A DNA stretch of 64,000 nucleotides from Pseudomonadota bacterium. Its GTDB lineage: Bacteria > Bdellovibrionota > Bdellovibrionia > Bdellovibrionales > JACTMU01. The DNA is taken from contig JACTMU010000104.1 in assembly GCA_014584465.1 (NCBI GenBank), positions 1-64,000 of the forward strand, in the 5' to 3' direction. The position numbers and the translations under genes are program-made. This document shows, piece by piece, positions 44,981 to 54,493 of the stretch. Below the pieces are notes generated by a model, which was not told where the DNA came from, searched no databases, and saw only the letters and a list, made by a program, of their open reading frames with translations. How positions within the stretch are numbered: the first letter of the stretch is position 1; each line of letters opens with the position of its first letter.

Positions 44981-45706
44981 ATGAATCAAACAGGTGGGGC
45001 GCGGACCGATACGCTTGTGAAATTGGTGCTGATCTTTTTTATCTCGTTACTTTCATTTTCAGTTGGTACATTTGTAGGAAAGGAATTTAGTGACAAAAAG
45101 CATAGATTGGCCTCTGTAGAATCTGAGTATTCAGATGGACACGATGGCAAGAATATTACAAAGAATTTTGATGGCCAACCTGAAGAAGCATTGACCGATG
45201 AGGACATTGAGAAACTCTCGCAAGAGTTTGTAAACGCAGAGAGTGATGATTTAGATAAACCCCACGCCGTTGAAGAAGCCTCAAAGAAGGACCCTAAAGC
45301 AGTGGCCACATCAGAAAAAGAGGGCCATCGAGAGGTCGCAACCGTCGAAAAGAAATCAACCGATCTTTCCATGGCCGCAAAGAGAGTTGCAGAAGGGAAA
45401 GACCCCTCTCCTCCCGCCAAAGAGGGTGTGCGGATGCCTACAAGCCTTCCTCCGAGTGTCGTCGGACAGTACACCGTCCAGGTTGCCTCTTACTCTACAG
45501 AGATTGAGGCTGAAGAGCATGCTCAGAAATTGAAGAATCAGGGCTTTTCCGCTTTTGTGGTTACGGCTAAGGTTCGTGGGTCTGTTTGGTACCGCGTGAG
45601 TGTTGGTGCCTACTCAACTCGCAGCGAGGCAAAGAAGAGCCAAGAGCGATTGATGAAGCAGGCCAAGCTCACTTCGGCCATCGTACAAAAGATCGGTGAT
45701 TTCTAA
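44981..45706 (+). CDS. SPOR-domain inner-membrane protein
   Basis: 241 residues: one N-terminal membrane helix (LVKLVLIFFISLLSFSVGTFVG), a long charged E/K-rich periplasmic linker, and a C-terminal SPOR domain (YTVQVASYSTEIEAEEHAQK ... VWYRVSVGAYSTRSEAKK) that binds denuded glycan strands at the septum. Topology matches FtsN-like or DedD-like cell division proteins. Confidence 0.88.
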   Translation: MNQTGGARTDTLVKLVLIFFISLLSFSVGTFVGKEFSDKKHRLASVESEYSDGHDGKNITKNFDGQPEEALTDEDIEKLSQEFVNAESDDLDKPHAVEEASKKDPKAVATSEKEGHREVATVEKKSTDLSMAAKRVAEGKDPSPPAKEGVRMPTSLPPSVVGQYTVQVASYSTEIEAEEHAQKLKNQGFSAFVVTAKVRGSVWYRVSVGAYSTRSEAKKSQERLMKQAKLTSAIVQKIGDF

Positions 45707-45795
45707 TTCAGATCTGAATTCAGAAAATGGCGTTTTGCAACAGTGCTTTCTTGTTTGCCTTTCCAGAGCAAGGGGGTGTAGTGTGACCTTGCTCT

Positions 45796-48039
45796 ATGAT
45801 CACCTTAGATTCCATAGCTAACCTTAATTCAGTTCAACGAGAGGCTGTCGAAACGATGGATGGTCCTCTCCTCATTCTTGCTGGCGCAGGGTCTGGCAAG
45901 ACACGTGTGCTCACACATCGAGCAGCTCACCTTTTGGCAACGGGACGGGCCTCTTTGTCTGAAATGCTGATCGTTACTTTTACCAATAAGGCCGCTCGAG
46001 AAATGTGTGAGCGCGTTGGTCGACTGTTGGGTATTGAATCCATGGATCGAGGGTTTCGCGTTCAAAACTGGATTACGACATTTCACTCGGCTTGCACGAA
46101 AATTTTGAGATCTGAGATCGGTTTTTTAGGATATGAGCCAACCTTTGTCATCTATGATAGTTCAGATCAGCTCTCTATGATTAAAAAAGTTGCTGAGCAG
46201 ATCGGACTTTCTGAAAAGGCATTCCCCCCAAAGACACTCCAATCTCGAATCAATCATGTCAAAACGATGGGGCTCACACCACTTGAGGTAACGAAACACC
46301 CTCGATTCTTAATGGACCGATCGACCATTGAGGTTTATGAGAAGTATGAAGCAGACATGAAGCGCAGCAATGCATTGGATTTCAATGACCTTCTTTTGAA
46401 GGCCTACGAAGTCCTAAAGAAATTTCCACAGGTTCTTCATGCCTACCAAAATCGATTTAAGTTTGTCATGGTTGATGAATACCAAGACACCAATCGAATT
46501 CAATATTTGATTGTCAAGTTACTTTCAGAGAGCCATCGGAATCTATGCGTTGTGGGCGATGAAGATCAGTCGATCTACAGCTGGCGTGGAGCCGACATCG
46601 GAAATATATTGAGTTTTGAGAGTGATTTTCCAGATTGTCGAGTCATTAAGCTAGAGCAAAACTATCGTTCGACTCAGGTTATTGTTGAGGCCGCCTCACA
46701 TTTGATCAAGAACAACTCAGAGAGAAAAGATAAGACGTTGTTTACAGAAAATGAGAAGGGAAGTTTGATCGAGGTTGCTGAGCGAACCGATGAGTACGAT
46801 GAGGCACGCTACACTGTTCAGATGATCGAGCAGATTCGAGCTTCTGAAGGACTATCTTTAAGTGATTTTGCGATTTTCTATCGAACCAATGCTCAGTCGC
46901 GGGTCCTTGAGGAGATGTTGAGAGGGAGATCCCTTGCGTATCGACTTGTGGGGGGGTTAAAGTTTTATGATCGTCTTGAGGTCAAGGACATCTTGGCCTA
47001 CCTTCGATTGACTCTCAACAGTGTCGATGACTTGGCCGTCAAACGAATCATCAATCGCCCTACACGGGGCATAGGCAACACGACTGTAGAAAAACTTCAA
47101 AAGATCTCTTTTGAAAGCGGCGTGAATCTCATTGAAGGAGCCCAAAGGGCTCTTCAAGTGGGGCTGTTAGGTACCAGTGCTGCAAAGAAGGTTGCTGAGT
47201 TTTTGAATCTTATTGAAACCCTTCGGCGTGAAGCAAAGGAGAAGACCATTCGTGAAATTTACCATTTGGTTTTGGAAAAGACTCGATATCAGGAGGTGCT
47301 CCGTGCAGAAGATACCATTGAGTCTGAAAGTCGTCTCGAAAACCTAAGGGAACTTGACAATGCCTTGTTGCAATTTGAAAGAGAAAGAGGTGAGGAGGCA
47401 ACAACTCAGAATTTCCTCGAGGAGATCACATTGGTCTCTGAAATCGATTCTATGGAGGAAGATACGGACGCGATTACACTCATGACTCTTCACGTTTCAA
47501 AGGGATTGGAGTTCCCTGTCGTTTTTATTGTGGGGATGGAAGAACAGCTATTTCCAAGTGCTCAATCTCTTAACGAATCCGAGAGAGGAGTTGAAGAGGA
47601 GAGGCGCCTTGCTTATGTTGGGATGACCCGAGCAAGACAGAAGCTTTTCTTATGTTATGCTCAGAAGAGATATCTCTGGGGACAGACTCGGTTTCATGGA
47701 CCAAGTCGTTTTCTTGATGAAATACCTCTCAACTTTGTGAATCGAAAGAGAGTCCTGGCAGGCGCACCATCTCAGTCAGAAAGAGCTCGCCGATTTGAAC
47801 CTTTCCCAGATTATGAGAATGAGACCAATTTCCACTATGATGAGGCGCCACGCAGTAGGGAAGAGAGTGATTCTGGCGAAGAGTTCCAAAAAGGTATGAA
47901 GGTGCGCCACCCTCATCATGGCGCTGGGCAGATTTGTACGGTGGAAGGACAGGGAGAATGGCAAAAGGTCACAGTCCTCTTCTCCGATCGTACAATGAAG
48001 AAATTCATTGTGAAACATGCACGACTGGAACGACTTTAA
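45796..48039 (+). CDS. pcrA: UvrD/PcrA-type superfamily 1A DNA helicase
   Basis: 747 residues. Motif Q LNSVQREAV, motif I AGAGSGKT (29-36), Ia TFTNKAAREM, II VDEYQDTN, III GDEDQSIYSWRGA, IV EQNYRST, V TLMTLHVSKGLEFPVVFIVG, VI EERRLAYVGMTRARQKL. The C-terminal VRHPHHGAGQI-type Tudor-like tail is that of PcrA. Acts in nucleotide excision and replication restart. Start has only a weak ribosome site. Confidence 0.95.
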   Translation: MITLDSIANLNSVQREAVETMDGPLLILAGAGSGKTRVLTHRAAHLLATGRASLSEMLIVTFTNKAAREMCERVGRLLGIESMDRGFRVQNWITTFHSACTKILRSEIGFLGYEPTFVIYDSSDQLSMIKKVAEQIGLSEKAFPPKTLQSRINHVKTMGLTPLEVTKHPRFLMDRSTIEVYEKYEADMKRSNALDFNDLLLKAYEVLKKFPQVLHAYQNRFKFVMVDEYQDTNRIQYLIVKLLSESHRNLCVVGDEDQSIYSWRGADIGNILSFESDFPDCRVIKLEQNYRSTQVIVEAASHLIKNNSERKDKTLFTENEKGSLIEVAERTDEYDEARYTVQMIEQIRASEGLSLSDFAIFYRTNAQSRVLEEMLRGRSLAYRLVGGLKFYDRLEVKDILAYLRLTLNSVDDLAVKRIINRPTRGIGNTTVEKLQKISFESGVNLIEGAQRALQVGLLGTSAAKKVAEFLNLIETLRREAKEKTIREIYHLVLEKTRYQEVLRAEDTIESESRLENLRELDNALLQFERERGEEATTQNFLEEITLVSEIDSMEEDTDAITLMTLHVSKGLEFPVVFIVGMEEQLFPSAQSLNESERGVEEERRLAYVGMTRARQKLFLCYAQKRYLWGQTRFHGPSRFLDEIPLNFVNRKRVLAGAPSQSERARRFEPFPDYENETNFHYDEAPRSREESDSGEEFQKGMKVRHPHHGAGQICTVEGQGEWQKVTVLFSDRTMKKFIVKHARLERL

Positions 48040-48090
48040 CCCCCTGGATCTGGCGGAAGACCTTCACGCCTGTGCCTTGCATCGAGTTGT

Positions 48091-48531
48091 ATGAAGCAGA
48101 AGAAAAAGAGAGCGTTTGCTCTTTTAGAACATTTTGATGAGATTGCAACATCTGACTCTTTTCTAACGAAGAGAATGTTTGGCAGTCTTGCCATCTATCA
48201 TCATGGTCTTATGGTGGCACTTCTCAGCGAAAGTCCAGGTGATCGGACCTACAAGGAGGTCAAATACTCCTTTGATCTGTGGAACGGTGTACTCTTTCCA
48301 ACATTGCGCGATCACCATGGGAGCCTTAAAACGGATTTTCCACAACTCTTATCCCACCCTGTCTTAGGGAAGTGGCTCTACCTTCCACTTCAGACCGAAA
48401 ATTTTGAGGAGGTTCTCGCTCTTTTGATTAGGCACATTCGTCGAAGAGACCCTCGATTAGGAATCGTACCTGGCGAGAAGAAAAAAAGTCGAAGCAAGAG
48501 CTCCTCGAAGAGGAACCATAGGAAAAAATGA
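48091..48531 (+). CDS. TfoX N-terminal-like protein
   Basis: 146 residues. KRMFGSLAIYHHGLMVALLS resembles the MFGG..y..g.mfal start of TfoX/Sxy N-domain proteins. The tail (KKKSRSKSSSKRNHRKK) is strongly basic and might bind nucleic acid. Function unknown. A near-palindrome GTGACAAAACTTGTCAC follows at ~48551. Confidence 0.45.
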   Translation: MKQKKKRAFALLEHFDEIATSDSFLTKRMFGSLAIYHHGLMVALLSESPGDRTYKEVKYSFDLWNGVLFPTLRDHHGSLKTDFPQLLSHPVLGKWLYLPLQTENFEEVLALLIRHIRRRDPRLGIVPGEKKKSRSKSSSKRNHRKK

Positions 48532-48709
48532 CTTCCTTGCGGGGGGCTTTGTGACAAAACTTGTCACCAATGTAAAAAAACTTCCTATTGCAGGATTTGA
48601 TGCTATGCGCTATTATTCCAACCACTATCCTGGCTTTGAGCGGGTCACGTGATCTGCGCAGCTTTGGGAGCAAAAGATTCATCCGTTCCTTTGGAAAAGG
48701 AGAGTTTCC

Positions 48710-50230
48710 ATGACCATGAGCTCACTATTAATTGGAATTGTAGTTACCCTCAGTCTCGCTCTACAGGGCTGTACAAAAGACAAAAAGGGACTCCGTGATG
48801 CCACGGCAGGTAAGGGAAAGAAGCCTGTCTCAGTCGATACCCGAAAGGTAGAATCCAAGGAGAAGAAAACCCCGCCTAAGCCAGAGCCCAAACCAGATAA
48901 ACCAGATGCACCTAATAATCCAGACACACCGGATGCTCCCGATACTCCAGACACACCGGATACTCCCGATACTCCCAATACTCCAGACACACCGGATACT
49001 CCCAGTAAGCCAGAGGTTAGGGATGAACGTCCCATCCCAGATCAGGTGGCAACGCCTTCTGAATTGCGGAAAATGGTTGAGACCGAGGCAGTTTCAGTGG
49101 CCAATACGGTCCGATACTTGGTCGATGCGGTCGCTCGTAAGGAGCTGATGAAAGATGGAATCAAGGACAGCGAGATTGAGTGCTTTCCAGCCACATCCAG
49201 CGTGCAGGAGTCTCCAATTGAATTGAAGTGGGACTTGATCAGTGGCAAGAATTGGAGTGCTCTGATGGGCGATCGAAAGAGTTCCGTTGAGATCCAGCTG
49301 GATCGAGTGGGAGCGCTTCCTGAAAGCAGCTTGAGTCAAGAAATAACGATTTCACAGGGGTGCGGAAAGCGTGGTGTTGCCACCCCCCGAGTTCAGGCAA
49401 CGATCGTCCTTCAGCAGATCTCTGCCCTCTACCCTGCTTACAATGTAGGCTCTCAACTCTCGGATCTTTTGATTCAATATCGAACTGTGAGTGTCACTTC
49501 GGACCTCAACGTCGTAAAGGTGACCAAAGAGAGCGGAGGAAACAACACATCTGAGAAAGTGACTCCTGTCGATTCGAAAAGCGGTAAGGAGTTGATCGAC
49601 AAAGAGGAGATTGTCTCATTAAGTCTGCGCTCACCAAGATCTCTCGTCTCCTCAGAACCACTCACTCTCGAACAGATGAACTCCTTTGCAAATGAGAAAG
49701 GTAAGGCTCTTCGAACAAGACTCGCTGAGATCGTGCGCGCTGTTGTTCGTGAAAAGAAGGGCGGATCTGTTGAATTTTCTAACAACTGTTTTTCACCTGA
49801 AGTCGGAGACAAGAGTGAGGTCCCACTTGAGATGAAAGATGTCATTGTAACCCAAGTTCTTTGGCCAGAACTTCTCAATCAAATAGGTTACCGCGGTGAA
49901 ATTGAGATGTTGCAAGAGGCTGATCCTAACTCTCTTGTGGGCCGAGGTCTCTCCAACATTGTGGCCACTTGCTCTGACCTAAGTGGAGAGGTAACGGCTT
50001 CCGTACGGGCCGATTTCCTACAGAAGTTTGGCCTTTTTCACGAGAGCACAGAAGATGGAGCTGACAAACAGGTCTCGATTCTTTACCAGCGAGGAGGCGT
50101 GACCTCCGATGTTGAAGTTGCAGTCAAAACGAAGATGGCTTCAGGACCTGATCGATCCGAAATCGTACTTCAATTGTCTGGTGAGACCTTCGATGATCCA
50201 TCGATCCTCGCTCTAAAAATAACCCATTGA
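48710..50230 (+). CDS. Lipoprotein with PDTP repeats, unknown function
   Basis: 506 residues with lipobox LALQGC, so an outer- or inner-membrane lipoprotein. Residues ~45-105 are a K/P-rich then PDTPDTP-type low-complexity spacer made from a near-perfect 27-base DNA repeat (48920-49003). The large C-terminal part contains two related-looking halves (each with NSCFxP-like ECFPATS / NCFSPEVGD and a conserved E-V-A pattern), perhaps a tandem duplication. Family unknown. Confidence 0.65.
   Translation: MTMSSLLIGIVVTLSLALQGCTKDKKGLRDATAGKGKKPVSVDTRKVESKEKKTPPKPEPKPDKPDAPNNPDTPDAPDTPDTPDTPDTPNTPDTPDTPSKPEVRDERPIPDQVATPSELRKMVETEAVSVANTVRYLVDAVARKELMKDGIKDSEIECFPATSSVQESPIELKWDLISGKNWSALMGDRKSSVEIQLDRVGALPESSLSQEITISQGCGKRGVATPRVQATIVLQQISALYPAYNVGSQLSDLLIQYRTVSVTSDLNVVKVTKESGGNNTSEKVTPVDSKSGKELIDKEEIVSLSLRSPRSLVSSEPLTLEQMNSFANEKGKALRTRLAEIVRAVVREKKGGSVEFSNNCFSPEVGDKSEVPLEMKDVIVTQVLWPELLNQIGYRGEIEMLQEADPNSLVGRGLSNIVATCSDLSGEVTASVRADFLQKFGLFHESTEDGADKQVSILYQRGGVTSDVEVAVKTKMASGPDRSEIVLQLSGETFDDPSILALKITH
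48920..49003 (+). repeat. Imperfect tandem repeat, unit about 27 bases
   Basis: CCAGACACACCGGATRCTCCC starts at 48920, 48947 and 48983; the spacing is 27 then 36 bases, the second copy having an extra 9 bases. All lengths are multiples of three, so copy changes only lengthen or shorten the protein spacer. Confidence 0.8.
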
Positions 50231-50256
50231 ACCGGGGTTGTGTCGCAGGCAGGGGC

Positions 50257-51456
50257 CTAAGTTCCCCTGCTGCCTCGAGAGTGACGAAGCTCCTCCCATT
50301 CCACCTGATAGTCGCCCGCATCTATGGGAGGGTGCTCGATGCTTGGAGGCGGGTTGTAGTAGGTCCCAGAAACCCCATCAAATCCTTTATAGCTTCGTGA
50401 TTGAGAGGTTGCTGAAGTCTCAAACTTCGGGAAGAGCGGCACTTTCCCGCCACCTTCTGGAATGTCCATAGAAAAGTGAGGCATGGCAAGTCCTGAGAGG
50501 TGACCCCACAGCTCCTTTTGGAACGAAAGGGAAGAGTCTATGGAGGTCTTGAGATGTTCTGTGCCTTCTGAGGGATCACACTGAAAGATGTAGTAGGGTT
50601 TGATTCTCAAATAGAGCAATCTTCGAGAGAGGGCTTGAATGGTCGCGGGGTGATTGTTGATGCGGTTGAGAAGCACCATCTGGTTGAACAGCGGAATTCC
50701 CGAATCCACAAGCAGGTCGATTGCTTGCTTGGCCTCAAATGTAAGTTCTCGTGGATGGTTGAAGTGAGTCATCACAAATAGGGGAGCATACCTCCTCAAC
50801 ATTTTGGATGTAGATTCACTGATCCGCATCGGACAGACTGAGAGCATTCGGGTGCCAAGTCGAATGATTTCAATATGTGGAATCGATCTGATCTCACTAA
50901 GAATATTCCCAAGCGCAGAATCTGAGAGTGTCAGCGGATCACCTCCAGAGAGAATGACCTCACGAATGCCTCGAGTTTTCTGGATGTAATTGAGTGCAAG
51001 CTTAAAGTCGCGTTCACGAATGAAGGCTTCCTTTTTGCCAACAAAATGCTTTCGGGTGCAGTAACGGCAGTAAAGTCCACACGTATCGGTCACAAGAAGC
51101 AAAACCCGATCGGAGTAACGGTGAATCAATCTAGGGGCCACCTGATGGACCTCCTCACCCAGCGGATCTGAGCAGAAAGAAGCTCGAGAGTCCAACTCAT
51201 CGACGTGGGGAATCTGCATGAGGCGAATGGGGTCGAGACATCTTTGTGGATCTGCAAGACTTGCGTAATAGGGTGTTGTACGAAAGGGAAATCGAGGCTC
51301 TTTACGAAGGAGGTCTCGCTCACCTTCGGACAACTGAAAATAGGTTTCAAAATCCCCTGCCTTCGTCAATGAGTGAGAAAGTTGCCAAATCCAGTTGGTC
51401 CACTCTTGAGCGTTCGCTTCGATCCGTGCCGTAACTTTAGGAAATTGAAACTTCAT
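50257..51456 (-). CDS. kamA: L-lysine 2,3-aminomutase family radical SAM enzyme
   Basis: 399 residues. Radical SAM cysteines C126, C130 and C133 (TCGLYCRYCTRKHF), the GGDPLTLSD motif (171-179), and PLP-binding K338 in IPEGGGKVP match KamA. Catalyses lysine to beta-lysine, or an EpmB-type modification of EF-P; length favours KamA (EpmB is ~340). Three bases upstream is the stop of an outer-membrane-like protein gene, an odd partner. Confidence 0.85.
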   Translation of the reverse strand: MKFQFPKVTARIEANAQEWTNWIWQLSHSLTKAGDFETYFQLSEGERDLLRKEPRFPFRTTPYYASLADPQRCLDPIRLMQIPHVDELDSRASFCSDPLGEEVHQVAPRLIHRYSDRVLLLVTDTCGLYCRYCTRKHFVGKKEAFIRERDFKLALNYIQKTRGIREVILSGGDPLTLSDSALGNILSEIRSIPHIEIIRLGTRMLSVCPMRISESTSKMLRRYAPLFVMTHFNHPRELTFEAKQAIDLLVDSGIPLFNQMVLLNRINNHPATIQALSRRLLYLRIKPYYIFQCDPSEGTEHLKTSIDSSLSFQKELWGHLSGLAMPHFSMDIPEGGGKVPLFPKFETSATSQSRSYKGFDGVSGTYYNPPPSIEHPPIDAGDYQVEWEELRHSRGSRGT

Positions 51457-51459
51457 AAC

Positions 51460-52347
51460 CTACTGGCCATCTCCTTTCTCATGCCCCTCCTCTTTCGTTC
51501 TCCGCTCCTCAGTATGGCTCTCCTTTTCACCCTCTTGAATGCTGCCACCATCCTGATCCTCAGATTTTGTAGGAAAAAAGGGTTTGGTGATAACTTCTCC
51601 GGCTCCCTTCACGGTCTCAAATGTGTCAATCCCTAAGGATTTCATCTTTTCTCCAAAGTAGGAGACCCACCTGTTCATCTTAATCTGGATGCCAAAAAAC
51701 AGCTGAGCATAAGGTTCCTTTGCCTCCGCATACCCCACGCGCATCTCTAAGCGCAGGTCTGCTCTCTCATGCATGAAAGCTGAAGTCCCAAAACCAACGC
51801 CAAAGGTGGGGCGTCTCTCAACCCCAGACGAAAGGTGAGAGTTCATCACCCCTCCAAAAACACGAGCTATTGGAGACCAGCTGGAAGGAAAGTTGATCCA
51901 TTGCCATCGAAGGGATCCAAGCAAAAGAGTGTGGGTTTGCGAATCTCGGCCCCCAACCCCTCCGATGAGGTCAACATACTGTTGGCAACTCTGGCTTGAA
52001 GAAAAGAGGCAAGAACCCACATGGAAGCCAATATTTCCCCCAATCCAATAGAGGTTTGCATTTTCCCACATCCCTCCCAGTTCGCCGACGTAGTCTCTCT
52101 TTTCCGGTACGAAGGGCTTGGTATCAACCAGGTAGTAACTCCGTCCATGCGAAGATGTTTCATGTGAAGATGATGGATTTGGTTGAGCCCTAGATATGAC
52201 AGGGAGAAGACTAAGAACCATCGCCAAGAAAGCACAAGTGAGGGGCGCTGTGACCCAACATCTGCTCGCAATTTTGTACGCATGAAAAAATGGCCCAGGA
52301 ATGAATTCCCGGGCCAACGCTTTTTCCACCTCTACAGTGCTGATCAT
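51460..52347 (-). CDS. Probable outer-membrane beta-barrel protein
   Basis: 295 residues. A long N-terminus with a hydrophobic core at ~35-52 (LTCAFLAMVLSLLPVISRAQP) suggests a signal peptide after ~30 extra residues; the real start may be internal. Alternating aromatic strands (VGELGGMWENANLYWIGGNI, GVGFGTSAFM) fit a small barrel. A charged C-terminal tail (E, K, S, H) is unusual. Confidence 0.55.
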   Translation of the reverse strand: MISTVEVEKALAREFIPGPFFHAYKIASRCWVTAPLTCAFLAMVLSLLPVISRAQPNPSSSHETSSHGRSYYLVDTKPFVPEKRDYVGELGGMWENANLYWIGGNIGFHVGSCLFSSSQSCQQYVDLIGGVGGRDSQTHTLLLGSLRWQWINFPSSWSPIARVFGGVMNSHLSSGVERRPTFGVGFGTSAFMHERADLRLEMRVGYAEAKEPYAQLFFGIQIKMNRWVSYFGEKMKSLGIDTFETVKGAGEVITKPFFPTKSEDQDGGSIQEGEKESHTEERRTKEEGHEKGDGQ

Positions 52348-52396
52348 TGTTGCAAGTTGCTAATGATACGTCTCAAAGATGCCTCTCACGATGCCT

Positions 52397-53818
52397 TCAA
52401 AAGCTGATGGTGGCTTTGGTGGACAAAGCAAAAGCCTTATCATTTGGCAAATCTAAGGTTCCTCCTCTAAAAGCTCCACCAGGAAACAAAACTCCAACTT
52501 CAGTGATCCAACTGAGTCGTTCAAATGGACGATACTCAGTACCAAAATCAAACTCAAGTCCCAGATCACTTGCAGTCTCGCTGTTGGGCTTCTCACTTAG
52601 GACAGCATAGATCAAACGAGAATTCAACGAAAGTTTTTCAGTCCACTTCCACTCCGCTGAAGGAGCAAAGTACATGGCGTTGCTGATCGTCTCGCTATCC
52701 ACGTCATCTGAAGCGCTCTTGTTCTTGATTTGATCCAGAGAGGTTCGAAAGATATCATACTGACCCATCCGATGGTTGAAGAGCATAAGACCTATATTGT
52801 AATTCCGATTGAAAAGGAAGCCCTCAAAACTTTCGTCTGTATTGGGATTGTCCCCAGAAGCCATCCCCGCCACCAACTTAAAATTCCAATTTCCGCTAGG
52901 TTTCCAATAGGTTTCAGTGGCAACTCCAGTCCCCTTGAAGTCCACGCTGGATCCACTCTGGGTTGCCACTCCGGTTCGACCTGTAGTGAAAGCAGCTTCC
53001 ATTGAAAATCCAAAAATTGTGGATCGTTTGGCCACAAAAAGGCTCAAGATTTGAGCGTTGAAACTCTCAATTCCCTTCACCGAATTCGCTCCACCCAACG
53101 CGGACCCCGAAGTTGGAGGATCGTGAGAATCCAAATAGGAGATCCTTGTTTCGTAAAAGAGCCCAAGAGAGAGCTCACTGTCAGGATTGTCATACTGAAA
53201 ATGGAACATATAATCGTTGACATCGTCATTGCTTCCCAAAGAACCCTCGTCAACCTTTCCGTACATCGGAACAAGGAGGATGTTTCCTACAGAGATCTTA
53301 TAACCGACCAAGTCTTTGGTGGTTAACCAATGGTCAAAGTCACCCCGTCCCGCGCTGTAGGTCATCCCAAGTCCAAATTGAATCGGGACTCGACCCGCAA
53401 TCAGGGCTCCATATTCATTGATCCAATGGAAGTAGAGCTCCGTAATTTGTATGGTCTCAGATTTTTGGACTCGCGAAAGCACATTCGAATTGGTTGAATC
53501 GGTCGGAGTCGCTTCACCTGGTCCATTTCCCAAAACTTGACCTAACTGAGAATTTGGATACTGATCATTGTTGAAGAGATCAAACCGACCAATAATCTCA
53601 ATTCCGTCACCCGCAATGATCTTGGGGCCCAAGACAAGGTGATGAAGAAAATAGGACTTTTCCGAATTGTCCTTGTTCAGCTCCGAATTTCCAATTTGGA
53701 CTCCTTCAAACCGATAACGGCCGGTCCAGTTCAGATCTCCGCTCCATCCGTCTACCACCAAGAAAAGCACCGAAAATATTGTGACAAAACATCGAGTCCC
53801 AAAAATCCTCAATCTCAT
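52397..53818 (-). CDS. Outer-membrane porin-like beta-barrel protein
   Basis: 473 residues with signal peptide (FVTIFSVLFLVVDGWSGD). DLNWTGRYRFEGVQI opens a run of amphipathic strands, and the protein ends in the barrel-type LSTKATISF. It resembles the alginate-export/porin group seen in Bdellovibrio relatives. Long gaps in the promoter region give no further clue. Confident on location, not on substrate. Confidence 0.75.
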   Translation of the reverse strand: MRLRIFGTRCFVTIFSVLFLVVDGWSGDLNWTGRYRFEGVQIGNSELNKDNSEKSYFLHHLVLGPKIIAGDGIEIIGRFDLFNNDQYPNSQLGQVLGNGPGEATPTDSTNSNVLSRVQKSETIQITELYFHWINEYGALIAGRVPIQFGLGMTYSAGRGDFDHWLTTKDLVGYKISVGNILLVPMYGKVDEGSLGSNDDVNDYMFHFQYDNPDSELSLGLFYETRISYLDSHDPPTSGSALGGANSVKGIESFNAQILSLFVAKRSTIFGFSMEAAFTTGRTGVATQSGSSVDFKGTGVATETYWKPSGNWNFKLVAGMASGDNPNTDESFEGFLFNRNYNIGLMLFNHRMGQYDIFRTSLDQIKNKSASDDVDSETISNAMYFAPSAEWKWTEKLSLNSRLIYAVLSEKPNSETASDLGLEFDFGTEYRPFERLSWITEVGVLFPGGAFRGGTLDLPNDKAFALSTKATISF

Positions 53819-53899
53819 ATCAATTTCCTCAAATTACAGTAAAATTACACTATTTAGGAGTTCTTCGGTAATTCCATTTTCACCGAACGGCCTCCTTGT

Positions 53900-54493
53900 T
53901 TAAGCTGTACGCACTCCAACGATCTCATCTTCTTGAATGATGATGAGTTCGGAATCCTGCAGTCGAATCTTGTGTCCGCCATATTTCTTAAAAATCACCT
54001 TATCACCAACTTTGACCTCAATGGGTCGCACATGTCCCTTCTTAGTCCTGTGACCCCGCCCTACAGCAACCACAGAACCCTCCGTCGAATCAGACTGCGC
54101 AGTCTCTGGAATGTAGAGCCCACCGACTGTTTTGAACGAGGATTCGTCGATCAAGATCAAAATTCTATTGTCAATTGGAGTAAAAAAATCTGCCCACTCC
54201 TTGATGCTCTTAGATGACTTCGACGAAGCCTTCAAAGAGGGAGCTCCCTTGCTGCCAGATTTGGGTTTTGCTCCCTTTGAAGGAGTCTTTATGGTCACCC
54301 GTTTGGAAGTTGTTCCCCTGCCCGCTTTTTTTCTTGCCGATCCCTTTTTGGCAGCGACCTTCTTTAGATTCGATTTCTTCTTGACCGCTATTTTGGTCTT
54401 CGTGGTCTTCTTCTTAGCAGATACCTTAGCCGTAGATGTTTTTCTTGATTTGGTTGCCACCTTCTTCTTTGTGACGCTCTTCTTCTTAGCCAC
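53900..54493 (-). CDS. Cpn10 (GroES-like) domain with a long lysine-rich tail
   Basis: 197 residues. Residues ~104-197 match GroES: FTPIDNRILILID, then the mobile loop VGGLYIPE (GGLYI for GGIVL), EGSVVAVGRGH, VKVGDKVIFKKYGG, and DSELIIIQEDEIVGV. Residues 1-97 are about one third lysine with S/T/A, like histone H1 or Hc1 tails, a composition that suggests nucleic acid binding. No groEL gene is beside it; it is third in an operon with two DUF507-like genes. I know no described chaperonin of this layout. A canonical groES is probably elsewhere. Confidence 0.85.
   Translation of the reverse strand: MAKKKSVTKKKVATKSRKTSTAKVSAKKKTTKTKIAVKKKSNLKKVAAKKGSARKKAGRGTTSKRVTIKTPSKGAKPKSGSKGAPSLKASSKSSKSIKEWADFFTPIDNRILILIDESSFKTVGGLYIPETAQSDSTEGSVVAVGRGHRTKKGHVRPIEVKVGDKVIFKKYGGHKIRLQDSELIIIQEDEIVGVRTA

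Noticed and set aside
48920-49003. CRISPR-like repeats
   Set aside because: The repeats are in frame inside a coding region, with no unique spacers or cas genes.
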